Shown here: piece by piece, positions 1 to 9,800 of the stretch
Numbering within the stretch: the stretch's first letter is position 1
Layout of the letters: the number at the start of each line of letters is the position of its first letter
DNA from: Eremophila alpestris peregrina
Taxonomy: Eukaryota > Chordata > Aves > Passeriformes > Alaudidae
Length of the DNA: 64,000 nucleotides
NCBI GenBank assembly: GCA_009792885.1
Contig: WMCF01000021.1
Location: 5,119,690 to 5,183,689 of the forward strand
Direction: 5' to 3'
Made by a program: the position numbers and the translations under genes
The notes under the pieces: model-generated
Databases searched by the model: none
What the model was told of the DNA's origin: nothing
The model's input: the letters and a program-made list of their open reading frames with translations, nothing else

Positions 1-793
1 TCTGCCTGTGCTTAAGACACCAACATTCCACTTGGAACTGATCCTACAGCTCACTCCCACAGTAAAAGAATCACCACTTGGCAGTTGTATCAAGTTTAAA
101 CAGTTTTACTATAGGAACCTTTTTATGCCTTTGCTGCCCTTTCTTGGAAGAAAAAAACAAACCACTGCCAACAAACACTGTACTACTCACAGACCCCAAA
201 ATCATTCTACAGAGTGCCAAGACAAACGTGCAGGCTACAGACTTGTGCTTGGGCTACGTGTGGTGACTAAAGGCAGGATTTAAGCTAAGGTGGTTGGAAG
301 GGCCCCAGACCTGGACTAGCAACACCACCTCATGATCAATGTTACATAATTTGCCCTAGTACTGAACACTTGGGAAGTGAGTCACCCTAGAACTCCCATG
401 TTTTTATTACTGCTACAATCTCAAGTAGAAACAGCACTGTGGAGGCACAGTTTTGTCAAAGCTCATTGCACGTGCTGTGGCTAAGCTTTTTGTAAGACAC
501 TAAAATGTCCTAAGAAAAAAGTGTTTCCACCACTTGAACAAATTTGTGTCACATTTCCTATTTAAAGATGCTTCAGATAAAAAAAGCCAACCAATTCTGG
601 AGTACACTCTATGCACAGGCACATTCCAGTTAACACAGCTCAAAGCTAGTTTACACTTTTACTGAAGGTGAGCACAACCCTCGGGTTAAAGGCACAGTAA
701 AACACTATTTGCAGATCACCTGATGTTTTTTCCAGCACTGCTACCACCCCTCCCAAACATGACAGCACTTTCTGGCACCCATTCATTAAATAC

Positions 794-909
794 CTTGCGC
801 ACAGAACCTGTAGACATGCTCCAGAAAGGGTTCATAACGTGTATTCCAAACAAAGGGCTGCCACTTTGCAGTGTCTTCACACTGTCCTCAGGCCCCTCAG
901 ATTGATTCT
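794..909 (-). other. Weak candidate exon, minus strand
   Basis: A pyrimidine-rich acceptor ending ttcag lies before base 909 and a donor CAAG|gtattt follows base 794 on the minus strand. The 116 bases between stay open in one frame (two leading bases, then 38 codons) and read ..SPLFGIHVMNPFWS.. in the middle. Against it: the opposite strand is also open over almost the same bases, and the phase does not follow from the candidate at 2132-2253. It may be chance. If real, it would belong to the leftward gene. Confidence 0.2.
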
Positions 910-2131
910 CTGAAAGTACACAGAACAGATAAACAGGACTCAATATATCAGATCTAATTCTGCAGTCAGCATTATCTTTCTGTAACATCAGAAGAAAACT
1001 TCATGTACCACTGTAAGACAAACACTAGTTAAAAATGCCAAAGCTCTATTATATGCTCCAGAAGAACCACACATCTATTTCTGCACAGGAATCTCTGCCT
1101 TCTTTCTGCTAGAAAAAGATTCTGCATTCCATGTTCATTTTGGCAATGAGAAGAAAAAATAGGATCATCTCTTGGCTCAGTACAGTTTAGGAAGATCTTC
1201 TACACATGATTAAAGTTATCACCTCCCCACTTCAGTCCAGCACCAGACAGAGCTATGGCCCTGCTCAGTGCCGGCCCTCACAGAGACTTAACTTTGTACA
1301 TTTCTGAAGTGTCCCAGTTTGAGAAATCCTGTGTCATTCCCAGTGACAGAGATGATCCTTTCATTGAGTTGGCATCATGTATGTGTCATTTTGTTTCCAT
1401 CTGCATTGGAACACCACCAGGAATACACAAAGCCACAGAACACAGAACTTTCTCTGTGGCTTATTTAATGGTTTAATTATGAGCACTAAGGCTTAGTGCT
1501 TTTTAGATCAGCAGCCCAATAACAAGGACTTCAGCAGTATTTGGAGTTTCAGTGTCATCTACTGTGTATGTCCTTGCTTTCTGCTCTTTTTGGTTTTTTT
1601 AAGTCTTGCTACTGCTTGTTCAAGAATTCTGAGCCACAGCACCTCTTGTCTGGCACAGCCTATTGCCTCTACGTTTTCCTCTCCACCAGTTCTCCTACTT
1701 TCCTTCCTCATCTCACCCTCCCATTTTTGGCTCCATCACCTAAGGTTTTTGAGGCACTTTACTCAGTTTCTTTAATAGAAAGTTGCACAACATGGATCAA
1801 GAAAGCTAATGTGCTGTGAGAGACAGAGCCAGTGGCACGGGTTTCTATTGTGGTCAACACCACGTTTTTCCTACAGTAAGGAAGGCAGCATCTGTTCACC
1901 ACTGGTTTGATTAGTTTCTAGACAAAATGGAAACATTATGACCAAAATATTCCTAAAATTAAAATAAATGCCAAACTTATTGAAAGAAAAAAAAATTTAA
2001 AAAAAAAAACCTACTCCAGACAATGCATCCAAAGAAAGTCCAGAAATTCTAGACATTTAAAAGAATCATCAATATCAAATCACAGCCTTCTAGGTTACGC
2101 AGTAGGCAAGCATTCAAAACAATACAAGCAC

Positions 2132-2253
2132 CTTTCAGAAAAGTGATGAAAAATTATTTCCCCACCCAAAATCCTCTCAAACAATGCAATAAACAACAGG
2201 TTCCTCTGGGTATTTTTTCCCTCTTCAGCAGCCAGAGTTTCACATCTGAGCCA
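2132..2253 (-). other. Weak candidate exon, minus strand
   Basis: A strong polypyrimidine acceptor (ctctctcttcag) precedes base 2253 on the minus strand. The following 122 bases stay open and read ..EGKNTQRNLLFIALFER.. in the best frame. The donor after 2132 is GAAAG|gtgctt, which is mediocre. I could not place the peptide in a family. The exon would enter in phase 0 and leave in phase 2, which does not join directly to either neighbouring candidate, so another exon or chance is needed to explain it. Confidence 0.22.
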
Positions 2254-3585
2254 CTGAAGAGAGAGAGTCAAAGCACAGCTACTGCCCCGTGAGAGCAGGG
2301 AGAAGATGTTTTCACTTTTCCCCATCTCTTGTCTGGAAAGCAGAGTCATGCCAGAGGGCTGTGCCACAGGCCTTTTCCATCAAACCAGCCAGACCAAGTA
2401 AAACAGGAAGACACTGGGCCAGGAAGGTACCAGGCATTTCCTCGGGAAACTCTGGTGTAACCACAGGGTGGAGGAACTGACGCACAAAGAGCACCTGAGA
2501 GCTCCAGCTCTGACAGCAGGGAAAAGTGCTGGAAGCTGAGGTACACGTTGGAAGACAATTAGCTGGAATCTGGAGTGATTATGGGATGGGGTAGGATGAG
2601 TTTGTTTGTTTTGGGCTGGTGATTTTTACAAGTAGGCAATACAAGCTGAATTATCCCGGAAGCAGAGACAGGAGAAAAGGAGTCAGCAGGACAAATGACA
2701 CTTGTAGGTAAAAACCTGCCCAACCTATTCCCAGGGAAACAGGGAACTCTTCTAGAAGCTTGGTAACTGATGTTAAATGCAGTTCAGTCACCAGATCCAC
2801 CTTTCAGAAAGCAGTTATGTATCTCAGTACACTTCCAGCTTTGCCTGCTTACATGCTATGAAGAGCAAATACATTTTATTTTAGCTCTAGTTAAGCTAAA
2901 GAATAACTGCCACAGATTGTCTTGCACAGGTGTCTTTTATCCAGTTGCTTGCCAGATATAAATCATACATACTATTATCCAAAATTTATTGTTAAACTGC
3001 CTCCAGCCTTATACACCTGTTAAAATACTGTTTACAGTGGAGAACTCAGAACCTCAGAGTACAAGTTTCCCAGAGGAGGGCCTTTTAAGAAGCCTTTCAA
3101 GATGCTTTAAGAGTTCATTTCTAATCACATTTACTCTTATGCAGCATGGAACTGGAAAAGTGTAACTCTAAAGGAAACTTATCCACAACTGCTTATGCTC
3201 TCTAGTACCTTCACCTTGCAGTTTACCACCCATTACTAGTCACAGAAACTGTTAAAATCAGTACTGAAAACAATAACCAAGTAACAGCAAATTTACATTA
3301 GACTGCCTACCCTACTTCTCACTATGTCTGCAGCAGACAAAGGAGAGGGAAGCCCTGGTAGCATTAAGTGGAATTTTGAGGCAGTTTGTGCATTCACTCC
3401 TACACAGGGCTCGGTGCCTACCCCAAGGCACCCACCATCACAGTATCTTCCAGTGATACTGTAACTACTCAAACCATCAGCTTCCCAAAATAACCAATAC
3501 TCTCTCCTCATTCTATGGAAAGGGAATAAAAACATTAAAAACCATGTTTCCCTCTCTCCTTTCACACTGCCAACATTCACAGTAC

Positions 3586-3738
3586 CTCATGCAGAAGAGG
3601 CTCAGTAGAGTGCCACTCAATAGTGCATTGTACTGATTTCTCCAGCTTTTAGAACACCAAATAACAGCAACCCTCCTGAGCTGTCCTTCTCCCACGGCTA
3701 CCTTCTTCTCTAGTGCTTTCCTTTCAGTAAAACAGCAA
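3586..3738 (-). other. Weak candidate exon, minus strand, 153 nt
   Basis: The minus strand shows a T-rich acceptor ending tttag before 3738 and a donor ATGAG|gtactg after 3586. One base plus 50 codons plus two bases stay open between them, with ..EKKVAVGEGQLRRVAVIW.. in the middle. It lies only about 40 bases below the stop of the open segment at 3775-3973, too short for a normal vertebrate intron, so the two cannot both be neighbouring exons as drawn. No family recognised. Confidence 0.22.
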
Positions 3739-3774
3739 CTAAACAAAGACAAAACACAAACTTCTGAAGAAACA

Positions 3775-3973
3775 CTACTTCAAATACTGCTTCTTGGAAA
3801 GGCCTTTTAACTTATCCACAGCACCACACTGGGACCAAAAGCCACCTGCTGCCAGGTGTAACTTCATGTCCACATTCTCCAGGTATGCAATACACGCCAG
3901 CAGCCAGAGCAAGTGTGAAGTCATCTGGTACTTCATCAGCACTCTAAAAGACTTCAAAAAACCAACGTTATCA
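3775..3973 (-). other. Weak candidate coding segment, minus strand
   Basis: After an acceptor-like tttatag on the minus strand the sequence is open for 66 codons to a TAG at 3775-3777. It contains a hydrophobic, helix-like run ..TSHLLWLLACIAYLENVD.. The only internal donor is CAGCAG|gtggct, which is poor. It could be an exon of the leftward gene (a HEAT or armadillo-like helix would suit the composition, but this is inference) or chance in GC-richer DNA. The lack of joining phases with its neighbours keeps confidence low. Confidence 0.22.
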
Positions 3974-5051
3974 CTATAAAAACATAATATGTAAATTCTT
4001 TGCTTTTGCACTCTTTCCTTCTCTTCATTAGACATTCTCATGAAAAAAGTCTCATTTTACCCACTGTCACAGTATGTGTCATACTTTTCTCACCAACAGA
4101 GTTATTTGATCAAACGCAACACTGAAGCAATGTGAAGAAAACTTTATCTGCCTGGAACAGAGCATTCTTCTAAAGATTTTCTGGAAACATCAACAAATCA
4201 AAGGGAACCACTCCTACATCTGTGAGCAAACTGAGCTACTTCAGCAGAGCACCAGAGAACAGTGCATGTTGCACACACGGTATTATGTGCTTGTCCAGAA
4301 AATATCAGTCCACACCGGAACTTATTTCTCCCCAGCACAGCCTGGCCTCCTTTGGACCCAAGTCCCTCGTTCACCCACGCCTCAAGCCGCCGGACAGCAG
4401 GGGAGCCGCTGGTGGCGGGGAACAGGAACACTGACCAGTCGAGCCTGTTCGCCAACTCTTCTTCCACAGGCGGGTCACACGTTCCATACTAACACCTGCT
4501 GCTACGAGTTCAGTGCTCTAGGAAACTGCAACCTACGCCAACGAGAGCTGCTCTCAGATACAGCAGCCTAAGGGACATGGGAAGCTGGCCGGCCGAGTAG
4601 TCCCCCAGCACAGGGCGCTCCAGAGGGACCTGTCACCGGGGGTCACGGGAGGTTCAGAGCAGCCCTGAGAAGCCCGAGCGGGCCCCGCGGTGTTTGCCGC
4701 CGAGGCCGCGGCCGTGCTGCAGCCCGCAGCCGTTCGCAGGGCGGGGAGCAAAGGACCGAGGGCTGGAAGCCGCCGTGCCGGGCCCCGCTGGCAGCCGCCC
4801 GGTGCCCGGCGCTGCCCGAGCCCGCAGTGCCCCTCGCACCCCGCACGGGGCAGCCCCAACGGGCCGCGCCCGCCCGGCCCCTCCCGGCGGCAGGTGACGG
4901 CCCCGCGGGCGCAGACACCAGCGGTCCCTCAGAGACACAACAGCCCCACCGCCCTCCCGTGCCGCGGGGACGGGACCCCCGCGCCCACCGCCTCCGTTCC
5001 GCCCGGGAGGCTCAGCCCGGGCAGGGCCGGGCGCTTGTGGTCCCTCTCGCT

Positions 5052-5059
5052 CGCTCACC
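5052..5059 (-). other. Candidate splice donor of the first leftward exon
   Basis: On the minus strand the bases read CGGTGG|gtgagcg, a near-consensus 5' splice site inside the CpG island and downstream (leftward) of the CCAAT cluster. The upstream exon would be a GC-rich, probably untranslated first exon starting somewhere in 5.06-5.35 kb. I find no equally good donor on the plus strand in the island, which is why leftward transcription is favoured. Confidence 0.4.
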
Positions 5060-5192
5060 CACCGAGGCTCAGCCGCTCCGCCGCGCGGCCCAGGCCCCGC
5101 CGCCGTCGCCGCCGCCGCCGCTCCCGCTACCCCCGGCACAGCCCCATTTACCGCCCGCCCCTCGGGCCGCACATCCGGGCCGCCCCCCGCGG

Positions 5193-5197
5193 CCAAT
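5193..5197 (+). promoter_or_regulatory. CCAAT box (NF-Y site)
   Basis: Reads ggccaatcgg, the core expected for NF-Y. It is the leftmost of five CCAAT pentamers in the island and lies about 135 bases upstream of the leftward donor at 5058, so the start site would have to lie close by if this box serves the leftward transcript. Confidence 0.55.
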
Positions 5198-5357
5198 CGG
5201 GGCCCGCCGCTGCCGGTCCCTCCCCGCGGCGCGGGCGGTGCGGCCGCAGCCGCCACTCACAGCTCGGGACGGGCCCTGACGCGCCGGGGCCGCCCCGGCT
5301 CCGTCACCGCGCGGGGCCGGCCGGGCGGGAGAGGCGGGCCCCGCCCCGCGCACGGCG

Positions 5358-5399
5358 ATTGGTCTGAGCGCCTGTCCGTCTCATGGCGGATGGACCAAT
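5358..5399. promoter_or_regulatory. Inverted pair of CCAAT boxes
   Basis: attggtc (5358-5364) and gaccaat (5393-5399) are exact reverse complements, so two NF-Y cores face each other 37 bases apart. Between them, at 5383-5389, atggcgg resembles the core of a YY1 site on the plus strand. The arrangement fits a divergent promoter centre. Confidence 0.5.
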
Positions 5400-5478
5400 G
5401 GCATAGCGCAGGTGCACCTGTCACTCTCTCAGCTGGCTGGACGCGCCGGGGGTGGAGCTTAGAGAAATGAGCAGATCT

Positions 5479-5525
5479 CATTGGCCGGCGGGGCTCGCGG
5501 GGACGCACGCCATTGGCCGGCGGGC
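5479..5525 (-). promoter_or_regulatory. Duplicated CCAAT element
   Basis: The string cattggccggcggg occurs twice, at 5479-5492 and 5511-5524, exactly 32 bases apart (about three helical turns). Each copy carries an inverted CCAAT core. Same-face NF-Y pairs with this spacing are typical of strong housekeeping promoters, as established for NF-Y promoters in general. Confidence 0.5.
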
Positions 5526-5952
5526 CCGAGAGGCCGCCTGGGGCGGGGCCCGGGGCACCGCCCCGTGTCCGAGCGCAGGCCGGCGGGGCCGGGGCTGAGG
5601 GCGTGGGACAGCGGTGGCCGGACTGCTCGGGACAGCCCGGGGAAGGGCTGGAAAGGCGGAGCTGTGGCGGTGCCATCCGTGACAGCCGCGCCGACACGTT
5701 CCCGCACCGGACAGCGAGGGGCAGGGAACAGCGGCACAGCGCTGCAGCTCGGGGAACACCGTGTGTGTGTATGCCCGGAGGCACCCACGCAGCCTCTCCA
5801 AAATTTTGCAGCTAACGCTGTCTGTATGAGCCAAGAACTCCAACCTCCTACTAGAGGCGACGTAATCAGTCATGGACTTTCGTCACTCCTTCTCGCAGGC
5901 TACTAAAAACGGCCATATTAAAAACATTTTTTGCTGGATTTTTTTTTTTTCC

Positions 5953-6518
5953 TCACAGAATCACAGAATGGGTCAGGCTGGAAGGGACCAGTGGGATCAT
6001 CTGGTCCAACCTCCCTGCTCAAGCAGAATTACCCAGAGCACAGGGACAGGGTTGTGTGCAGACAGTTCTGGAATATCCCCGGTGAGGGAGACTCCACAGC
6101 CTCTGGCCAGTCTGTTCAGTGCTGGGCACTGCACAGCAGAGAAACCCTTGCTCATGTCCAGGTGGAACTTCCTGAGCATCAGCTCCTGCCCCTTCCTCTT
6201 GTCCCACTGCTGGGCACCAGGAGCCCTCGCTGCAGACAGGACAGACAGGGCTGAGGGTCCCTCTTCAGCCATCTCCTCTTAGAGGGGAACAGCCCCGACC
6301 CCTCAGCCTTTCCTTGTAAGAGCGATGCTCCAGTCCCTTGTTCATGTTTGTTGGACGGACCCGCCCCAGGAGCTCGGTGACTCGTGCTGAGGAGCCCAGA
6401 ACTGGCCACAGCACTCGAGATGTGCCTCAGCAGGGCTGAGGAGAGGGGCAGGATCACCCCCGGACCTGCTGGCAATGCTGTTCCTGATGCACCCCAGCAT
6501 CCCACTGCCTTTACTGGC
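5953..6518 (-). mobile_element. CR1 LINE, 5'-truncated, antisense
   Basis: Reading on the plus strand, the element opens with two tcacagaa octamers, the reverse complement of the short 3' repeats of avian CR1, followed by the familiar cassette 'ggctggaagggaccagtggg', 'tggtccaacctccctgctc', 'gagactccacagcctct' and on through the C-terminal reverse transcriptase region. Its 3' end therefore lies at 5953 and its truncated 5' end near 6518. It is well preserved and thus relatively young. CR1 copies lack poly(A) and usually lack target duplications. The apparent open frames inside are decayed fragments and give no functional protein. Confidence 0.93.
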
Positions 6519-6876
6519 CAAAATCCATGCTATCTCAAGAGCTGGCACATTTTAAACCTCCTTTTCAAATTAATAATACTGGCTTCTGATCCTATTGCTG
6601 AGCAGGTATATACGGCTTCTGATCCTATTGCTGAGCAGGTATATACACACAGTGTACATTTGTATTAACAATACATGTACATAGATATACATAGAAAATA
6701 TGCCTCTAAAATTTGCTGAAGAAAAGGAGGAAAAAAAGAACAAACCTCAGAAGTTAGGTTTTATTTGTAATGAGGCTTTTTCTTAGCCCAGTAGAACAAT
6801 TACAAAGGTGCTATACCAAAACTGAAGTAATTTATCAAGGTTTGGAAGGTGACAACAAAATCCATGCTATCTCAAG
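6519..6876. repeat. 21-bp direct repeat flanking 316 bp next to the CR1
   Basis: The same 21 bases (starting caaaatccatgc) occur at 6519-6539, touching the truncated 5' edge of the CR1, and again at 6856-6876. Nothing else in the intervening 316 bases is shared apart from the local 33-bp duplication. It looks like filler copied during insertion or repair. Confidence 0.8.
6581..6646. repeat. Perfect 33-bp tandem duplication
   Basis: Bases 6581-6613 (starting ggcttctgatcc, ending gtatatac) are repeated without change at 6614-6646. With no divergence between copies it is recent or under gene conversion. It lies 62 bases past the CR1 5' edge, inside the segment bounded by the repeated 21-mer. 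Confidence 0.95.
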
Positions 6877-9800
6877 TATAAAAATTACAGAGAATTTTAA
6901 AAATCAATGCATGTACAGTGGATTTATTTTTGTTCCTAAGCTATGAGTAAAAATACCGTGCTAAGGTTATCACTTTGTCTCAATTACTGTAACCCTCTCC
7001 TAATCCACTTGTCCTCAAAATGCCACTCTAAAGTCTTCAGTTAATAACGTTATTATTCTGGCTAAACCACTATCTCAAGTTTCTAAAACCCTTTGGCAAT
7101 TTCCTGTTCTTCAGTGTTTCAAATGCAAGGGCTTTGCCTGCACCACTGAAGTGCTGCACAACTTCCCTTTAGGCTCGTATCCTAAATTATCTGCCTTCCA
7201 CTGCTACATGCAGTAGTAGCAGTCACTTGTGACCACCTTTTTTTCTCAATCTCTTTCCTGCTATCTATTTTCTTTTTCCTGCTCTGAATCTCTTCCCACC
7301 AATTCTCCTTTGAAGTCCCCAGAAATCTTGTTTTATGTGGTTACCTCCATCAGTGGGCTTTTCAGACCTAACCATTCCTCACAGTGTCCTGCCTATACCA
7401 GTTGCTGAACTTGCTGAGGAATGAAAGGTGACAATGAAATCCTCACTTACATGCTTTGCAGATGTCACTGATCTTATCCTGCAAAATTCTGTGGCTTGAA
7501 CAACATTTTGGTGTTGACTGCACTTGTTCAGGCTGTTGCAAAACTGTATTACAAAGGGAAGAACATTTTGACTTAGGTCTGAAGGATTGTGAGGAGTACT
7601 TTACCAGGCCTTTGAACAGAACATTGTTAATTCTCCAAACCCCATTACAGTCCAAAGTTTCTTATTTTGCTAACTAGAGGAATAATATTATGACAAGAAA
7701 AAAACCTTTGTCTGATACACTTTCTTAAATGTTTTTTAGATTCCCTTCCTAGTCATACCAAATATGACATAATTCTACTTAACAAATCTTTGTCTTTTGA
7801 CCAGTATAACAGATTAATCAGGCTTAGAATGCTTTTTGTATATTATTTATCTCATGAAAGATTCCTTTCACTACAGGTGGTACCTGTAGCAAACATTGTC
7901 TGGTTAATGCATGTCTAAATAGCCTTTAGATACCTCTTTTCCTACTTTTAGATACCCTGTAGCTGTTTTCACCCAGAATTCTAAACACTGTAAGGGATTT
8001 TTCCACAATACCTATGTTATACCCCAAAGCCATACATACTCATAACCCAAACCCCAAAATTGCCAGGCACCTCCCTGTTCCTTTGTGGAAGAAGGAAGGG
8101 TGCTGTGGCTGTATCATTTAAGGCTCAGTTGTTCAGTGTGGGAAGACTCTGGACCGTCCAGAATGGACCAGAATTTCTCCTTGTGGTGGCTGTGGATTTG
8201 AGGATGAATCTGAGCTAAAAAGAGATGAAGAAAGATAAAGTCAGTAATTAGCTCGGGCTCGGCACCACTAGATGGTGTCCTGCAGCTGCTCTAGTCACAA
8301 TCCTCGGGCAGGTAAAGGGACAGGAACACCTCCTTGGCAGAGCACACCGTGTGCTGCAGGACAAACAAATGGGCAGTGCTCCTGCTCACCTCCACTGAAT
8401 CCCCAGTGCTTCTATTGGGAGGCTGATAAAAGGATTTTGACAAATAACCTACATAACCACACAAGCTTACATAACCCTGCTTGAGAATTACTGATATTAA
8501 CATGGCTTTTTCTTCCTACAATGCAAAGGTGAAAGATGGCATTTTCTTTTTTTTCAAAGCTAAAAAGCAGAATTACAAACATAGTTAAAACCCTGAACAT
8601 CTCCTTTTTTTTGTACTTTCAAGCACAATTCTCTTGTGATTTGTATACTACAAGAACATGCTATCAGCACTTTATAAAGCAATCTAAGTAAAAATAAAAG
8701 CAGCAAGTAAACAGTTTAGATTTTTGTGTTCTTTTTTACCTTGATGAAAATTGTGTGTTGTTTTATAAAGCAATTGTTTTAAATTTCTGCATACTGGTCT
8801 CTATTTGCATAATTGCTAATTGCTAATAGCAAGACATATCCTTTCAGTAAACAAGGAGACAGAAATTATCAGATCTCTAAAACATGTTAAAAAACCTACA
8901 AGAAGTATTTTTAAGTGGGTGTTTTCAATTTAAATCCAGAAGCAGTGGATGGAAGATGATTCACAGTGCAAAACAGTGCAAGTTATCCATAAGGAGGATG
9001 ACATGAGGTCACAGTTCAGCTCTCATTCTGAAGGACAATAGTGCAAACAATAATGAAATGTTTGGAATAGACACCTGCTGGGAAGGTTGGAGCTGTTGCA
9101 TGACTCTGACCTTCATTGGCCATGCCAGGTACAGGCCAGAGAGGCCTTTGCTTTGGGAAGCCTTCCTGAAGCTCCTTGCCTGAAATGTGAGTTCCCAGAA
9201 AAGCCTTCATGGCTTGACAGAAAATGCTGCCCAGATTCCTGCTACCTGTGCTGGGGCTTCAGCTGCTTTGGCACATTGCTCTGTTTGGATTTGAAATTAA
9301 GTTAACAAAGTGCAGGAAGGAAAACATTAATTAGAAGCTAATTTTTTTAGGAACTCTATGAGAAACTAACAGCAAATCAAACACAAGCCCCTCTTCTAGT
9401 TTACAGTGTGGTATTTCTCTATTTTCTTAAAAACAAGCATAAAGATGGAAACTTTTTCTACTAGCAGTGTTGATTCAAGATGATGTACTTATTTTTCCTA
9501 TTTTCTTTTTTATTATTACAATGGAATTGCTAGACTGCATGAAGCTCTAGCTGCACCAATATAAAAATGCTTTTGACTGTGTATCTATTTTCCCTGAGGA
9601 AGAAGTAAGATGGAACAGCACTAACTGCATCATCAAAATTTGTCATTTAGTTCTTAGGGTAGAATCACAGGACCTACTGTTGGTCTCTGCTCAGTCAGCA
9701 GCAAACTATTATAACAAGGACAAAATATTAAATTTATCTATTCCCCATAGAAAGCCTCCTGTCTTCCTAGACTCACTTAATATAAAAAGAATACATTTGT

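Larger units (their letters stand above)
1..4369. other. Unassigned DNA left of the CpG island, no proven exon
   Basis: This stretch has somewhat higher GC than the DNA to the right of 7 kb. It most likely lies inside the first part of the leftward transcription unit that starts in the CpG island, or just beyond it. Open segments occur on both strands (for example 716-988 minus against 723-905 plus), so coding-like reading by eye is unreliable here. Four minus-strand pieces with splice-like borders are listed separately as weak candidates. An A-rich run lies at 1987-2010. I see no repeats, RNA genes or complete genes. Confidence 0.4.
4370..5790. promoter_or_regulatory. CpG island promoter
   Basis: GC content rises abruptly and CG dinucleotides become dense from about 4.37 kb to 5.79 kb, with the densest part at 4.68-5.58 kb. 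Such islands mark promoters of widely expressed or developmental vertebrate genes. The core holds five CCAAT pentamers (5193, 5358, 5395, 5480, 5512), GC boxes such as ggggcggggcc near 5541, and no TATA box. CCAAT boxes in both orientations allow bidirectional firing. Long open frames here (up to 225 codons) overlap on several frames and strands and are composition artefacts. A minus-strand donor at 5058 suggests that the leftward transcript is spliced. The gene it serves is not identifiable from the window. Confidence 0.85.

Noticed and set aside
4554..5873. Long overlapping open frames in the CpG island, up to 225 codons
   Set aside because: They overlap in several frames on both strands and are alanine, proline, arginine and glycine rich, as stop-poor GC DNA gives by chance; they also run through promoter boxes.
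5953..6518. Open frames in the CR1
   Set aside because: Decayed, truncated retrotransposon sequence with several short frames on both strands; no intact protein.
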